Shown here: one piece after another, positions 44,445 to 55,800 of the stretch | Numbering within the stretch: the stretch's first letter is position 1 | How the letters are laid out: the number at the start of each line of letters is the position of its first letter | Made by a program: the position numbers and the translations under genes | Notes under the pieces: model-generated | The model's input: only the letters and a program-made list of their open reading frames with translations | Databases searched by the model: none | Told to the model about the DNA's origin: nothing | Source: Neoarius graeffei | Lineage: Eukaryota > Chordata > Actinopteri > Siluriformes > Ariidae | Assembly: GCF_027579695.1 (NCBI RefSeq) | Contig: NC_083571.1 | Span: 35,402,943-35,466,942 of the forward strand | Direction: 5' to 3' | DNA: 64,000 nt

Positions 44445-45311
44445 ATGAAGTGCTTCGAGCAGCTAGTCATGTGGCATATCAAGTCTGCCCTCCCCCCCGC
44501 TCTGGACCCTTTCCAGTTTGCATATCAGTCCAACCATTCGACCGATGATGCCATCTCCACTGCCCTCCACTCAACCCTCACCCACCTGGAGACAAAAGAC
44601 TCATATGTCAGAATGATGTTCATAGACTTTAGCTCAGCATTCAACACAATCATTCCTCAGCAGCTCATTCATAAACTGGACCAGCTGGGACTCAACACCT
44701 CCCTATGCAACTGGCTGCTGAACTTCCTGACGGGGAGACCACAGGCTGCACAGGCCAGCAGCAACTCCTCCAGCACCATCACATTGAACACGGGGGCCCC
44801 CCAAGGATGTGTGCTGAGCCCCCTCCTCTTCACTCTGCTGACCCACGACTGCACACCAACATCCAGCTCTAATCTCTTCATTAAGTTTGAGGATAACACG
44901 ACTGTGGTGGGTCTCAACAATGGCGATGAGACAATCTACAGGAGTGAGGTGAGCCGCTTGGCCATGTGGTGCAAGGACAACAATCTCTGCCTGAACGTGA
45001 AGAAGATGAAGGAAATTGTTGTGGACTTCAGGAGAGTGCACACCCAGCATGCTCCACTAACTATTGACGGTGCTGCAGTGGAGAGGGTGAGCAGCACCAA
45101 GTTTCTGGGTGTGCACATCTCTGAAGACCTGTCCTGGAGCAACAACACCGCATCACTGGCCAAAAAAGCCCAACAGTGTCTGTACTTCCTCCGCAAACTG
45201 AGGAGAGCAAGAGTCCCGGCCCCCATCATGCACACATTCTACAGAGGCACCATCGAGAACATCCTGACCAGCTGCATCACCATGTGGTATGGCACCTGCA
45301 CCATGTCCTGA
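44445..45311 (+). pseudogene. LINE reverse transcriptase fragment
   Basis: The 288-codon frame carries reverse-transcriptase landmarks: '[15 protein letters not shown]', '[13 protein letters not shown]', '[15 protein letters not shown]', and the catalytic box as '[12 protein letters not shown]', followed by '[12 protein letters not shown]'. In active elements the box is F/Y-A-D-D; here it is F-E-D-N, so the metal-binding pair is damaged. After the TGA at 45309-45311 the coding similarity continues in a decayed form ('CKTLQRIVRAAERIIG') to about 45590. Non-functional. Confidence 0.9.
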
Positions 45312-45795
45312 TGCAAGACTCTGCAGCGCATTGTGAGAGCAGCTGAGAGGATCATTGGTGTCTCTCTCCTTTCTCTTATAGATATCCTATAACTCCCACC
45401 TCACCCGCAAAGCCATCAGGATTGTAGGTGACCCCACCCACCCATCTCACAGCCTCTTCAGCCTGCTGCCGTCAGGGAGGAGACTGTGGAGTCTCCAAGC
45501 CAAAACCAGCAGGCTCAAGGACAGTTTCTTTCACCAGGCGGTCAGGAGGCTCAACTCCCTCCCTGTTCTGCCCCTCCTCCCCCCTCTGCCCCCTGCCACA
45601 GATTCTGCTTGCACACCCCCCTGCCCCCCCTTCAGCATCTGACATGTCACCCTCACAGTTACCCCCAACACACACACATATACTCTCAACGTTCATTCAC
45701 ACACTGAACTCAGGGACTGCACATTTCACTTTACCTCGCTCATTTCATGTTTACCTGCTATACCTCAAGTGCCCTTGACTGTTTATTAGCTCCAA

Positions 45796-45897
<102 letters not shown>

Positions 45898-46201
45898 GAG
45901 TGTTTAGTCTATGTCTAGTTCTTATCTAGAGTGTTTATACTGTTTACTGTTTATTTTGTTTATTTCAATTACTCAATTTTTATTTATTGCATTGCCTGTT
46001 TGCACCATGGGTCAGAGAGGACTGAAATTTCATCTGTGCTGTATGTCGAGCATGTATAGCATACTTGACAATAAAGTTGATTTGACTTGACTTCACAATT
46101 ATGTGCTACTCTGTGTTGGTCTATCACATAAAATCTCAATAAAAAACTTTTAAGTTTTTGGTTGTAAGGTGGAAAAATGTGTGTGTGTGTGTGTGTGTGT
46201 G

Positions 46202-47182
46202 TTGAATTTGAAGTGAATTTCTTATTTCAGTGAAATAAAAATGTTTCTAGAGAAAGAAAAAAATAGAAGTTTCTAGAAACAAATTAAAATAACCCTGTTT
46301 CTAGAAATTCTAAAAAAAAACCTAGATCAATAATCTTAGACAATTTTAGCAGCATGAAAAAGTTCTTGAAGGTTCTCAAAACAATTTTTTTAATCATTCA
46401 AACTCAATGCCATCCCAGAGTTGCTTTTTAAAATCTTTTTTTTTTGAAGATTATTTAAAAAAAAAATCTTTCAACTGCAACCAAAGCGCTGGCATATGTT
46501 AGTGTGTTTACTCCATTAATGAATTTCCAGCAGATACCGAACTTTTCTCCAAACTCCAGTGAAAAGCTACTGGAGATTATGTGCAATTAAATTAATGATA
46601 TTAAAAATGTCATACAGGATCGTTATTATAATTTATTGTCACCTTGAGGTAAGAATTAAAAGTAAAAAATCCACCCTGATCCACTCCTTCATCCACGTGT
46701 TGCTGTAGTTTTACTTTCCTACATTACCCATAATGCCATTCCACTACTCACTGATCAGAACAGTCGTGGGAATCATTTCAGGGTCACCTTAAATCCGAAG
46801 CTTGGGATGACCTCATTTTCGATCTCCACATGTTTAAGCTACAAAGACTGTTATTTATTTTTTTTTTTTAAACCTGACATCGCATGCTGAAGTGTCACAC
46901 GTGTTCCTGAATCTCGGAGTACAAATTCCAAGTTTTTCAAGTTTGAATTCTGAAATTTCAAGTTATGAGTTTTTGACAAACTCAGAATTAACTAAAGAGA
47001 GCGATGCAGCAGTGCTTTAGTCCTCTCATCTGTCCATGTGTCTCACTAACTTGTCTGTTCACTCAGCTCAAAATTAACATTGAGTTTTTTTTAAATTTGT
47101 TGTTGTTGAAGAACCGCAAACTTCATTCAGGAAGTTTCCCAAAAGTGCAACATCATCCAACACATTAACATCACAATCAATA
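46202..47182. other. Unannotated stretch
   Basis: AT-rich, with repeated 'tttctagaaa' words at 46240-46315. No gene recognised. Confidence 0.3.
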
Positions 47183-47395
47183 AACAGGAAAATATTCAAA
47201 ATATTTCAATATCAACATTTTCAGCATATTTCAGGGTGGAGTTTTACTGATCACTTTTTAAAATAAATTATAATAATTAGAATTAAAAAACAAGAAAATA
47301 TTCAAAATATTTCAATATAGACATTTTCACATATTCAGTGTGTTTCAGGGTGGAGTTTTACTGATTTTTTTTCATAATTCTAATAATTCTAATAA
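47183..47395. repeat. Two tandem units of about 107 bp
   Basis: 'aaaatattcaaaatatttcaatat.' and 'catttca..tttcagggtggagttttactgat' occur at about 47188 and again at about 47294. Non-coding. Confidence 0.75.
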
Positions 47396-48380
47396 TTATA
47401 ATTAATAAACAGAAAACAAAACTCATAATTTTGGTCAAAATTATTATTTTTTTCTATTGGTGCCACAAAATGTAGAATAGCTACAAGGTTTCCCACCAAA
47501 CAAATCATCGCTCTTCAATAAAAATAAATAAATAAATCAACTGATATTTATTCAGATACATTAAGATTTTTCTGATGTGAAATTCTTACTTTTTTTTTTT
47601 TACAGTACATTCGATCAGACAGTTTTATTATACGAACCATGACACAATCCAAAATCAAATGAACATCGGTTTCATTTCGATTCAATTCTATTCAATGTGA
47701 ACATTTTTGTTTTTTTGGGGAGAGGAAACAGACAACTTGATTTTGGTCTGTTGATCAGATGATAAGGTGGTGTAAAAATGTTAGCCTTTTGCAACAAAAC
47801 ACTAAAACACCGTGGGTTGTTTCACTCTCTTTTTTTTGGAGGTGGAGATTTAAAAAAAAAAAAGATCATCAAACATTCTTGGATACAAAATATTTAAAAT
47901 AAACTTTCTCTTTTTATTATTATTATTATTTATTGAGTTTCTTATATACATGGCATAATCTTTGTGCTTTGTTCCCAAAAAGAGGAAAGAAGTCCAAAAG
48001 GGGAAAAAAACCAAATAAACAAAAATGACAGAAATTGGACTACATTAGATGCGTCTTTCCTGTTTTAACTGTTTTCCAAATGGAGATAGACGTTAATTAG
48101 CGTTCCTCGGCTTGTTCCCGGCGAGTTCTGCTGCGATTGGAGGATGGTTGCGGGTGAACGTGTGCTTTTCCGACAACAGCAAAGGCACCTGTGTATCGCT
48201 TCTTTAGAAAACCACACACACTCGAGCATGCACAAGCGTGTGCTCGTTTTCATTAGCCTCTCGTCAAAATTTCCCAGAAGTCTCCACTGGGGAAGAGGGC
48301 AAAGGGTCGTACAAAAATAGAAGTACCAAAAACAACGGGAGAGGAAAGAGTTGAGTTTTTGCTCCATTTACAGATTGGGA
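47396..48380. other. Non-coding; may include 3' UTR of the 48743-48940 gene
   Basis: Minus-strand AATAAA signals (TTTATT on the plus strand) lie at 47915-47920 and 48405-48410. No coding frame with family similarity; minus frames at 48065-48367 and 48392-48580 are not supported. Confidence 0.35.
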
Positions 48381-48742
48381 AGATGAGGCTGCTAGCGAGC
48401 CGAGTTTATTCCGATTCCTGAATTCCTGAAGGAAGGAAAGAGGGAAGGAGGGAAGAAGGGATGGAAAAGAAGAAAGGACAATGAAAAAATGCAAACAGAA
48501 TGGAGAAAGGAAATGGATAAAGAATTCAAAACAGGAAACTGAAATAAAGAGAGAAGTGTGAATAATAATAATAAGTCCACAGTCAGTCCAAGTCACACCT
48601 CCAATGTGCGATCTGATAAAATTCTGACAGTGGAGCTGTTGACGTGAATATGGCTGATGAATAAACAGGATGAGGAAGGAAAGAGGGAAGGAGGAAGAGA
48701 AGGAAGGCCTTTCTGGTGTCGGGCGATGCCCCCACGCCACTC

Positions 48743-48940
48743 TCAGCTCCATAAACACACACTGTTGGTGGTCTGGCAGGTGGAGGCGCTGTCCGCGGGG
48801 GACAGGTAGAGCTTTCCGCTCGGACACACACACACCTCGTAGACGGTGTGTTTTGGATAACTGGTGCCTGGGCTGAGCAGCGGGTCCACGCTGCCATGAG
48901 GAAGATTCGGCATGCGGATGGACTTGGCGTTGAGAAAGAT
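48743..48940 (-). CDS. C-terminal exon of an unidentified host gene
   Basis: The complement of 48941-48960 is a strong acceptor (pyrimidine-rich 'tggtttcttttag'). The exon reads 'IFLNAKSIRMPNLPHGSV' then '..LLSPGTSYPKHTVYEVCVCP..' and ends '..TCQTTNSVCLWS' with TGA at 48743-48745. Of the three frames this one has strongly GC-biased third positions and sensible composition. Four cysteines (two as C-x-C) and the ending suggest an extracellular or lumenal disulphide-bonded tail. I do not recognise the gene. The 3' UTR would run left, with possible AATAAA at 48405-48410. Upstream exons should lie beyond 49000 on the minus strand and were not identified. The other frames here (48264-49013, 48583-48897) are shadows. 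Confidence 0.6.
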   Translation of the reverse strand: MFLNAKSIRMPNLPHGSVDPLLSPGTSYPKHTVYEVCVCPSGKLYLSPADSASTCQTTNSVCLWS

Positions 48941-49332
48941 CTAAAAGAAACCAGAACAAACAGAGAGACTTAACAATGTGATTTAGTGTTGAGACAAATA
49001 TCACATCAAACATCTTTCAGTTTCCGGGATAAACTGTGTGACTTCCTGTATGCTGGAGGAGTGAAATGTTAAACAATAACAAAGCAAAGTTTATTTATGT
49101 TCAGACTGGGAGTGTAAGGTTTGGCTTCTCCTACTCACCACAGGTTTCGAAATGACCTGCATTTTACAGCATTTTATGCACAATTTTACATGAGAAAAAC
49201 TTTATTTGCAGTAAAACAAATATTTTATTTCTAACATCGAAGGACTAGATGCTTGGCTTCATTATTATTAATAAGTATGTTAATTCAATGAAAGCTGATT
49301 TGCATATTTTTTTCTTTAGAAGTGTTCCAAAT

Positions 49333-49457
49333 GACCTGCGATGACCTGGCGACTTGTCCAGGGTGTACCCCGCCTCTCGCCCATAGTCAGCTGGGATAGG
49401 CTCCAGCTTGCCTGCAACCCTGTAAAACAGGATAAGTGGCTACAGATAATGGATGGA
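49333..49457 (+). mobile_element. V-SINE, 5'-truncated, 10-bp target duplication
   Basis: Only the 3' third remains: 'gcgatgacctggcgacttgtccagggtg..cagataatggatgga'. Flanked by TGTTCCAAAT at 49323-49332 and 49458-49467. Confidence 0.9.
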
Positions 49458-49858
49458 TGTTCCAAATAACAAATTTTCTCACAAAAGCTATGTAAATATT
49501 ACATGTAAAAAAATAAATCCATCTCCAAAGCATAAAAAAGTAAAAATAAACCATAGACAATTAGTCCAAAAAATATGATTGGTCTTGTAAAACCGTAGGT
49601 GCTAAAGAAGGCAACTGGACTTGCTTGAAATTCTTGAAGATGTTTCACTTCTCATTTGAAAGTCTTCTTTAGTTCTCTCTGACTAGTGGGGAGTTCCAGG
49701 TATCCTTGACTTGCAAGTGACATCAAAGCAAAATAGAAACCCCGATGTCAGCCATATTGGTGGATATACAAATGCGGGGTCAAGCGACATTCCATACAAA
49801 ACAGTCATGTGTGCGCAACTCTCTTTGTTTTTCCATTGCTTTAAGTGTTCTTTTAGCT

Positions 49859-50442
49859 ATGCCATATCTTTGTGCTGTATATGGTTGTGGTCACAACAGG
49901 ACTCATGACTGTGGCATGTTGCGATTTTTTTAGAATTCCATCCATGATTCGGAAAGAGGGTGAGGAAACTCTCAGGCTTAGTATGGAGAGACGAGCATGG
50001 CTGAACAACATCGGCAGCGCTGATCTAACAGAGGCTAAAACCAAAACAGCTCATGTTTGCAGTCATCATTTTATCTCAGGTGAGATTCAAAAGCTTTCTC
50101 AATAATATCATGGAAGAATCTTGTTTCATGTTGCTAGAATTTTGCTATAAAATGAGCATTCTTTTGTCGTGGTTCACTCAGTCATTGTTATAATTTTAAC
50201 ACGTGTATTACCATTTCGCTTCTAGGCGTGCCAGCAAAATTATACAGTAGAAACAATCCAGACTGAGTACCCACTCAGAAAATGGGCTATGTCTTGGCCA
50301 AGGTCTGACTTGATTCTGCGGCAGCCGAATGACACCAAAGAACTCAAAGGAGGAGGAAGACAGCTGAATTTGAGGAAGCTGCATGTGGTAACTCACCCGT
50401 GGAGTTCCAAGACACCAAGGTTGAAGCTGAGAAATTAATACC
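49859..50442 (+). pseudogene. THAP-domain transposase fragment, two exons
   Basis: Exon 1 (49859-50079) begins MPYLCAVYGCGHNRTHDCGM. After a one-base excess in the T7 run near 49924-49931 it continues in another frame as 'RFFRIPSMIR..RRAWLNNI' and '..KTAHVCSHHFISG'. These are the C-x4-C, central W and C-x2-H-F marks of a complete C2CH THAP finger. Donor at 50080 (gtgag), acceptor at 50225 (tctag). Exon 2 reads 'VPAKLYSRNNPD', then TGA where the family has W, then 'VPTQKMGY' and further stops. The phrase 'NPDWAPxxxxGH' after THAP is, from memory, characteristic of THAP transposases with a DDE_4 domain. The catalytic domain is absent. Confidence 0.78.
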
Positions 50443-50563
50443 ATGTCAGCTAATTTTGACTGAAACTAAGTAATATTATTTCGAAATGTCCATAAATTTA
50501 AGATTTCCAAACTGATCTGGGAACTGGATGGTCAGTAAAAGCATCTTATCCTCAGAAAAATCA

Positions 50564-51620
50564 TCTCATCTCATCTCATTATCTCTAGCCGCTTTATCCT
50601 GTTCTACAGGGTCACAGGCAAACTGGAGCCTATCCCAGCTGACTACGGGCGAAAGGCGGGGTACACCCTGGACAAGTCGCCAGGTCATCACAGGGCTGAC
50701 ACATAGCCCATGTTTACATTAGACCGTATCAGCGGATCATCAGATTAACATTTTTAAAACGATTAGTGTGCACACAGCAACACCAATACACGATTTGCGT
50801 GCACACAGCAATACCAATACACGGATACACTCGGCTCCGCAGGCATCCTGCGCTCCAAATCACTCTGCCCTGAACAGCGAGTGCCCTCTGGAGGGTGCGC
50901 ACTCCGGCCTTGTGCAGCTCACAGAGCACGCGAGTGAAGTGAACAAGCTGTGATTCGGGACTGAGCCGCTGTGTGTGTGATCCCAGCGCATATCACTTAC
51001 CACTTGCAAGTGGAAGGATGGCAAGCCTAAAGACAATCATAACTACACAATAGGCAGTATTTGCATCAGTATTTGCAGTATTTTCATACTTTTATACTCT
51101 TTAATGAAAGGTGATACAAGGCGGAAGTCCGCGCCGTTTTTCAGCAGTCGCGTCACATGACCAACACCAGCGAATCAGGAAGGTGGATGTCACAGTGACG
51201 TTGTCCAATGAGACGCCAGCTAGAGCTCAGCACAGCATATCCGCGTATTCTCAATGTTTACACAGCACCGGAGCTGACACGATCTGGATTGAATACGTGG
51301 ACGCTGGCGGATTCCCGTTTCCCGGCGTTTCCAGGCGGTTTAATGTAAACGGACAGTGCATCCGCAAAGAAAACGAGACAGATACGGTCTAATGTAAACG
51401 TAGCCATAGACACCCATTCACACCTACGGTCAATTTAGAGTCACCAGTTAACCTAACCTGCATGTCTTTGGACTGTGGGGGAAACCGGAGCACCCGGAGG
51501 AAACCCACGTGGACAACATGCAAACTCCGCACAGAAAGGCCCTCGCTGGCCACGGGGCTCGAACCTAGGACCTTCTTGCTGTGAGGCGACAGCGCTAACC
51601 ACTACACCACCATGCCACCC
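50564..51620 (-). mobile_element. V-SINE, antisense, split by family A copy A3
   Basis: SINE halves at 50564-50706 and 51405-51620, flanked by the 13-bp duplication CTCAGAAAAATCA at 50551-50563 and 51621-51633. The second half runs to the head complement '..cgctaaccactacaccaccatgccacc'. The A3 element sits at 'gctgacacatag|acac' of the SINE. Confidence 0.93.
50707..51404 (-). mobile_element. Family A TIR element, copy A3
   Basis: The 'TGTTTACATTAGACCGTATC' block at the left and 'GATACGGTCTAATGTAAACG' at the right form the same TIR as A1 and A2; the copy is in inverted orientation. CATAG stands on both sides (50702-50706, 51405-51409), so here the duplication reads 5 bp or contains a 3-bp TAG rather than TAA/TTA. 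Inserted in a V-SINE, so it is the youngest layer of this nest. Confidence 0.88.
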
Positions 51621-52153
51621 CTCAGAAAAATCAGACTTTTTAAAATAATATGGGTCAAAACCACACATATCTATCTTCTCTTTGTATCGAATCTTTGCTT
51701 AACAATTCATATCATGGTAATACTGAGAAAATTCAGCACTGTTTACAGACACGCTTTCAGTGGCTGCCATCCTAGTTGCTTTGTATATCCACCATCATGG
51801 TAGACACTCAAGACTCAAGACGTAGCACATTTTGATCATGTGATTGCAAGTCATCTATTTATCCTCTAGTAGACCAAAAGCAACCCTAAGGAAAGTCGTT
51901 GAGGTCACTTGGGTCGTTGACCCTCTCAGTCATCCTGTAGGTCCCTGGAGGCTGGGTGTGAATGGTGTTAGCAGCCTAGAGGGTTGGTAGGGTGATCTGT
52001 GGGTTGTTGGCTCTCTCTGCCATCATGTGAGTCATTGAAATCAGCTGAGTCTTGGTGTGGATGTGTATTCAGTTTTCTGCAAAGTGTGCCAAGGATTGCA
52101 TTGTAGGTGGCTGATAAGTGGTGTCCCAGACCACCTCCTCTGTTCAGTGATGG

Positions 52154-52440
52154 TTATTCTAAGTTAACGAAGATGGCTTCTTTTACTCCTTTTTCAAACC
52201 ACCTGGCTAAAATGTGTACATTGCAGTCTGGAAACGACTGTGCTTTGTTATTGAGATGAAGATAGACTACAGAGTCCTGACCTGAGGAACTGGCTCTCCT
52301 GTATTGAGCCATGCGCCTGTGAAGTGGTTGTTTTCCTTTCCCCAATGTACAGGTCCATGCATTCCTCACTGGATTGAATTGCATACACTACATTGTCGTG
52401 TTTGTGGCTGGATATTCTGTCCTTAGGGTGGATCAAGTTC
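52154..52440 (-). pseudogene. Penelope GIY-YIG endonuclease fragment
   Basis: Reading leftwards: 'HPKDRISSHKHDNVVYAIQ', 'SSEECMDLYIGE', then a frameshift in the 'gaaaggaaaacaacc' run, then 'KQPLHRRMAQYRRASSSGQD', 'VVYLHL', 'FEKGVKEAIFVNLE'. These are the VVY..YIGE core and following helix of the GIY-YIG nuclease that Penelope-like elements use to nick target DNA. The N-terminal reverse transcriptase is missing. Confidence 0.85.
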
Positions 52441-52452
52441 TGCCTTAGATAT

Positions 52453-52802
52453 CCATCCATTATTTGTAGCCGCTTATCCTGTACAGGGTCACAGGGAAGC
52501 TGGAGCCTATCCCAGCTGACTATGGACAGGGGGGTACACCCTGGATAAGTCACCAGATCATCGCAGGGCTAACACATAGAGACAAACAACCATTCACACT
52601 CACATTCACACCTACGGTCAATTTAGAGCCACCGATTAACTTCACCTACATGTCTTTGGACTGTGGGGGAAACTGGAGCACCCAGAGGAAACCCACACAG
52701 ACACGGGGAGAACATGCACACAGAAATGTGGCCACTGGGCTCGAACCCAGGACCTTCTTGCTGTGAGGTGACCGTGCTAACCACTACATCACTGTGCTGC
52801 CC
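52453..52802 (-). mobile_element. V-SINE, antisense, 12-bp target duplication, inside Penelope
   Basis: 'ccatccattatttgtagccgcttatcctg' to '..cgctaaccactacatcactgtgctgcc'-type head complement, with a small internal deletion. Flanked by TGCCTTAGATAT (52441-52452) and TGCCTCAGATAT (52803-52814), one mismatch. Confidence 0.92.
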
Positions 52803-52850
52803 TGCCTCAGATATTCCTCTTTTAATTCTTTCTGATAAAGAAAAGCTGTT

Positions 52851-55800
52851 TCTACATCAAACCTTTCAGAGGTTCTGCAGAGGAAGAACATCTGAAGAAC
52901 CACTCAAGGTTTTTTTCAGAATCTTGAAAGCGGCAATCTTCCTGTTTGTGGAAGGATTTCTTGTGAGTGGGAGGAGTCAGAGATGCATATTAATGACATG
53001 ACCTTGGAAAGGTATCTGATGGTGGAAGTACACATTCATTGTGTGTGCAGTTCAGACAAGTTTGGAGCTTGTTTTTATATTTCTATGTTAGAGAGACGTG
53101 TGTGTGTGTGTGTTGTTAATATCTCTGAGCACACATTTCCCATGTGTCCGTTTGCTCCACCAGCGTTTGACGGGCGAGTGTGTAGGCTGATGACTGTGAG
53201 CAGGGTTTATCTGCTAAGCCACGCTGAATCCCCAATTTCACCTCTTGCTCATCGCTTCTGTGTTCATCAGCACCAAACTCCAGAGCGCGGGGTCACTGAA
53301 GGACATGGCAGAGCGTGTGATCTCCACCATAACTCACAGAGATGGAATATTACGCAGGACGAGACGGAGCCAGACAAAAAACAAGAAGCTAATTATTATG
53401 AATAATGGAGTGTGTGGTGTTGATGGCGCGTATCTGTCCAAACAGAAACACAAACGAGGAATCGCACGTCTGAGCCCAGGCACCCAGGACGTCGCATCTG
53501 TCACTCCATCTTTTTTTTTCCTCTGCGCCGTTGTGCTTTCATCCTGCTCCTGTCGTTTGTCTCAGAGTCCACTGGAAGTGATGGAGATGATCTGTTGAAG
53601 ATGAGCTTATTATATGCCTCGGCATCGGAACGTCACGTTACGTGAGCAATAAAACTTCCATGTCATGCTGTGATAGTAAAATAATCAGTGATGTTTGATG
53701 TGAACGCATGAGCGGATCAAACCTGCCAAAGAAGATCCCAAAGTAAAGTAGTACGCATTAAAGGAATTAATTATATCCTTGTGGTGAATTACGCAGTCAG
53801 CTAGCATATGTTATTTAGTTATGTTCGGAAGCATATACACACAAAAAAAAGAAAAAAACCCTGCTGCTGAAACTAGCAATAACAAATAAAGAAATGTCAC
53901 ATATGCCTTATGCTAATGCTCAAAACTAACAAAGACAGATCCATCATGGTTTCAATCTCCTAAATATTTACTAATCGAGCATTTAGTGTTCCTTGTTAGC
54001 ACAAAACTCCATGCTAATCTGGGATGTTAGCATCATAATATGCTAATCATCAGCTCACCTGTTATGGCTTCAACCTCCTAAATATCTCGCGATTTAGCAT
54101 TTCACTTTCCTTGTTTGCACTAGCCTCCATACTAACCTAAAATGCTTGGATGATGTTTCGTCAGCGCCTTTTTGGAGGCTGTTTTTCATGTAGAATTTAC
54201 AGTAAATGTAGCAGCAGCTGATGGAAACACAGAAGAGAACAGAAGGAAAGATAGAGCCCTTTGGGTGGGTTTATGAGGAGAGTTAAATTCTCCCGGCGGA
54301 GATATCTGCACTCATTAACGCCTGCCACTCTCACACACTCTCACACACTCTCACACAGGCACAAAAACACCTCACTAGCAGTCTGTTTACCATGCTAATG
54401 TGTATGTGTGTGTGTGTGTGCATGCATATGGATGAAGTAGAAGCAATTAGAGCGAGGACAGCCAGGAAAAAGAATGGAAGGCAAAAAACAAGCAAAAAAA
54501 GATGGAGTGACAGAGAAAAAAGTGAATGTCGGGAAACCAAAGGAGTGCAAGATGAAAGTGTTTTCTTCGCTGACATGTTGATAAGGAAGGACGGGCTGCG
54601 GATCCTGAAATAGCACAAACGCATGGCGGCGCAAAGTCGTCAGTGCACGTTACACACTTCATTAAGCTGCTGAAATGCCTGGACCCCTGAATCACGTGAC
54701 CTCACATGATCCCAGACAGAGATGAGGATGTGCTTGGTGAAGGAACACACAGCCGGCCCTTTCCAAGAGTGCTGTGCTTCCATGTTCCAATGCGTTCAGC
54801 AGCTTCTCAGGACGTTTATGATTCATGATATCGCCGCGAGCACACGGGGGAAAGCCTAATCCAACACAGACAGAGAGGGAGGCGGGGCTACGGAGGCTAA
54901 GGTGTGGACTGTGCTGTGATATTTAGCTGCGTGTCTCAATAGAATTCGGTTAAAAATGACGGAGAACTTTCTGGAAGACTACTATATGAGTAGTGTTTGA
55001 ATGGAACCCTGGTGAAGTTTCTGTATGTAGGAGAGCTCATCTCAGGAAAGCGATTCGACTCAGAATCGACTCACCTGCAGGAAGTGAATCAAATATGTGT
55101 GTGTGTGTGTAGATGTGAGCTGCTAAACTTTGCTAAATGACACGCCCCTCTACAACGTTGCTTTGCTCTTTGATGTGTTTCGTTCTGTGCGATGTGAAAC
55201 CAAAACAACGTAAACAAAGCACAACGATCAATTTTGTGCCAATTCTGACTCCACAAATGGACTAATAGATGTGATCAAACACCAAAATGCTTCTTGTAAG
55301 CTTTGTGAGTTTTCATAATTGGATTGGATTCGGAAAATTGTTAGCTAGGAAAGTTTCCAGATGTCTGACTTTTGGTCTTGTCCTTGGTAACCTTATGAAC
55401 ATTAGCGGAATGTTTTAAAATAACATTTCAATTACAATTATAATCAATATACCTATTTAAATCTGTGATAAGAATTTCTCAAGTAGCAGGATGATGTTCT
55501 TCCGTATTGCAGATGCTGCAAAATAACATCCTTGTAATTTCTTCGGACATTAATAAGACTGGGGGAAACGCAAGAAACCTCACTGTTTAAGGTTAGTAGA
55601 ACATTTTCTGAATGTTGCGGTTCTCATTCAGATTTCTGCATAATGTTCTAACAACTTTGTGGCAACGTCTTGAACTGTTTTAGGAAACGTCAGCACTACG
55701 AACATTTCCACTCCCAAAGTTCATTTTTGTGCAAGTGGGAATATTGCATGTACAGCATTCTAATAACCTTTGGAAGCAAACCATTGTTTTTAGAACATCG

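Larger units (their letters stand above)
49704..51856 (+). mobile_element. ISL2EU-like THAP transposon, nested in Penelope
   Basis: The ends are CCTTGACTTGCAA (left) and, complemented, AGATGACTTGCAA (right), flanked by AT at 49702-49703 and 51857-51858. A further inverted block 'ggtggatatacaaa' lies at 49759 (left) and, complemented, at about 51780 (right). It encodes a THAP domain of the kind found on ISL2EU transposases. A V-SINE carrying a family A element is inserted at 50564-51620, so the element proper is about 1.1 kb. An alternative reading is an 8-bp duplication TTGCAAGT (49711-49718, 51844-51851), which would suggest a P or hAT element. Confidence 0.65.
49590..52850 (-). mobile_element. 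Penelope-like (Neptune-type) retroelement, split by nested insertions
   Basis: The minus-strand 3' segment 49590-49703 contains the characteristic '..gagaagtgaaacatcttcaagaatttcaagcaagtccagttgcc'. The GIY-YIG endonuclease coding part lies at 51857-52440 and 52815-52850. An ISL2EU-like element (49704-51856) separates them, and a SINE (52453-52802) interrupts the endonuclease start. Joining 49701-49703 to 51857 onward restores 'ccaggtatttatcctctag', the sequence expected in this family from memory. The reverse transcriptase part is missing. Confidence 0.8.

Noticed and set aside
48264..49013. 249-codon minus-strand frame overlapping the host exon
   Set aside because: It runs through splice acceptor, exon (wrong frame) and 3' UTR; codon use and composition favour the other frame.
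49711..51851. 8-bp direct repeat TTGCAAGT as the target duplication of a P-type element
   Set aside because: Kept as an alternative only. Removing the element with a 2-bp AT restores the expected Penelope sequence better, and TTGCAA is part of the matching inverted ends.
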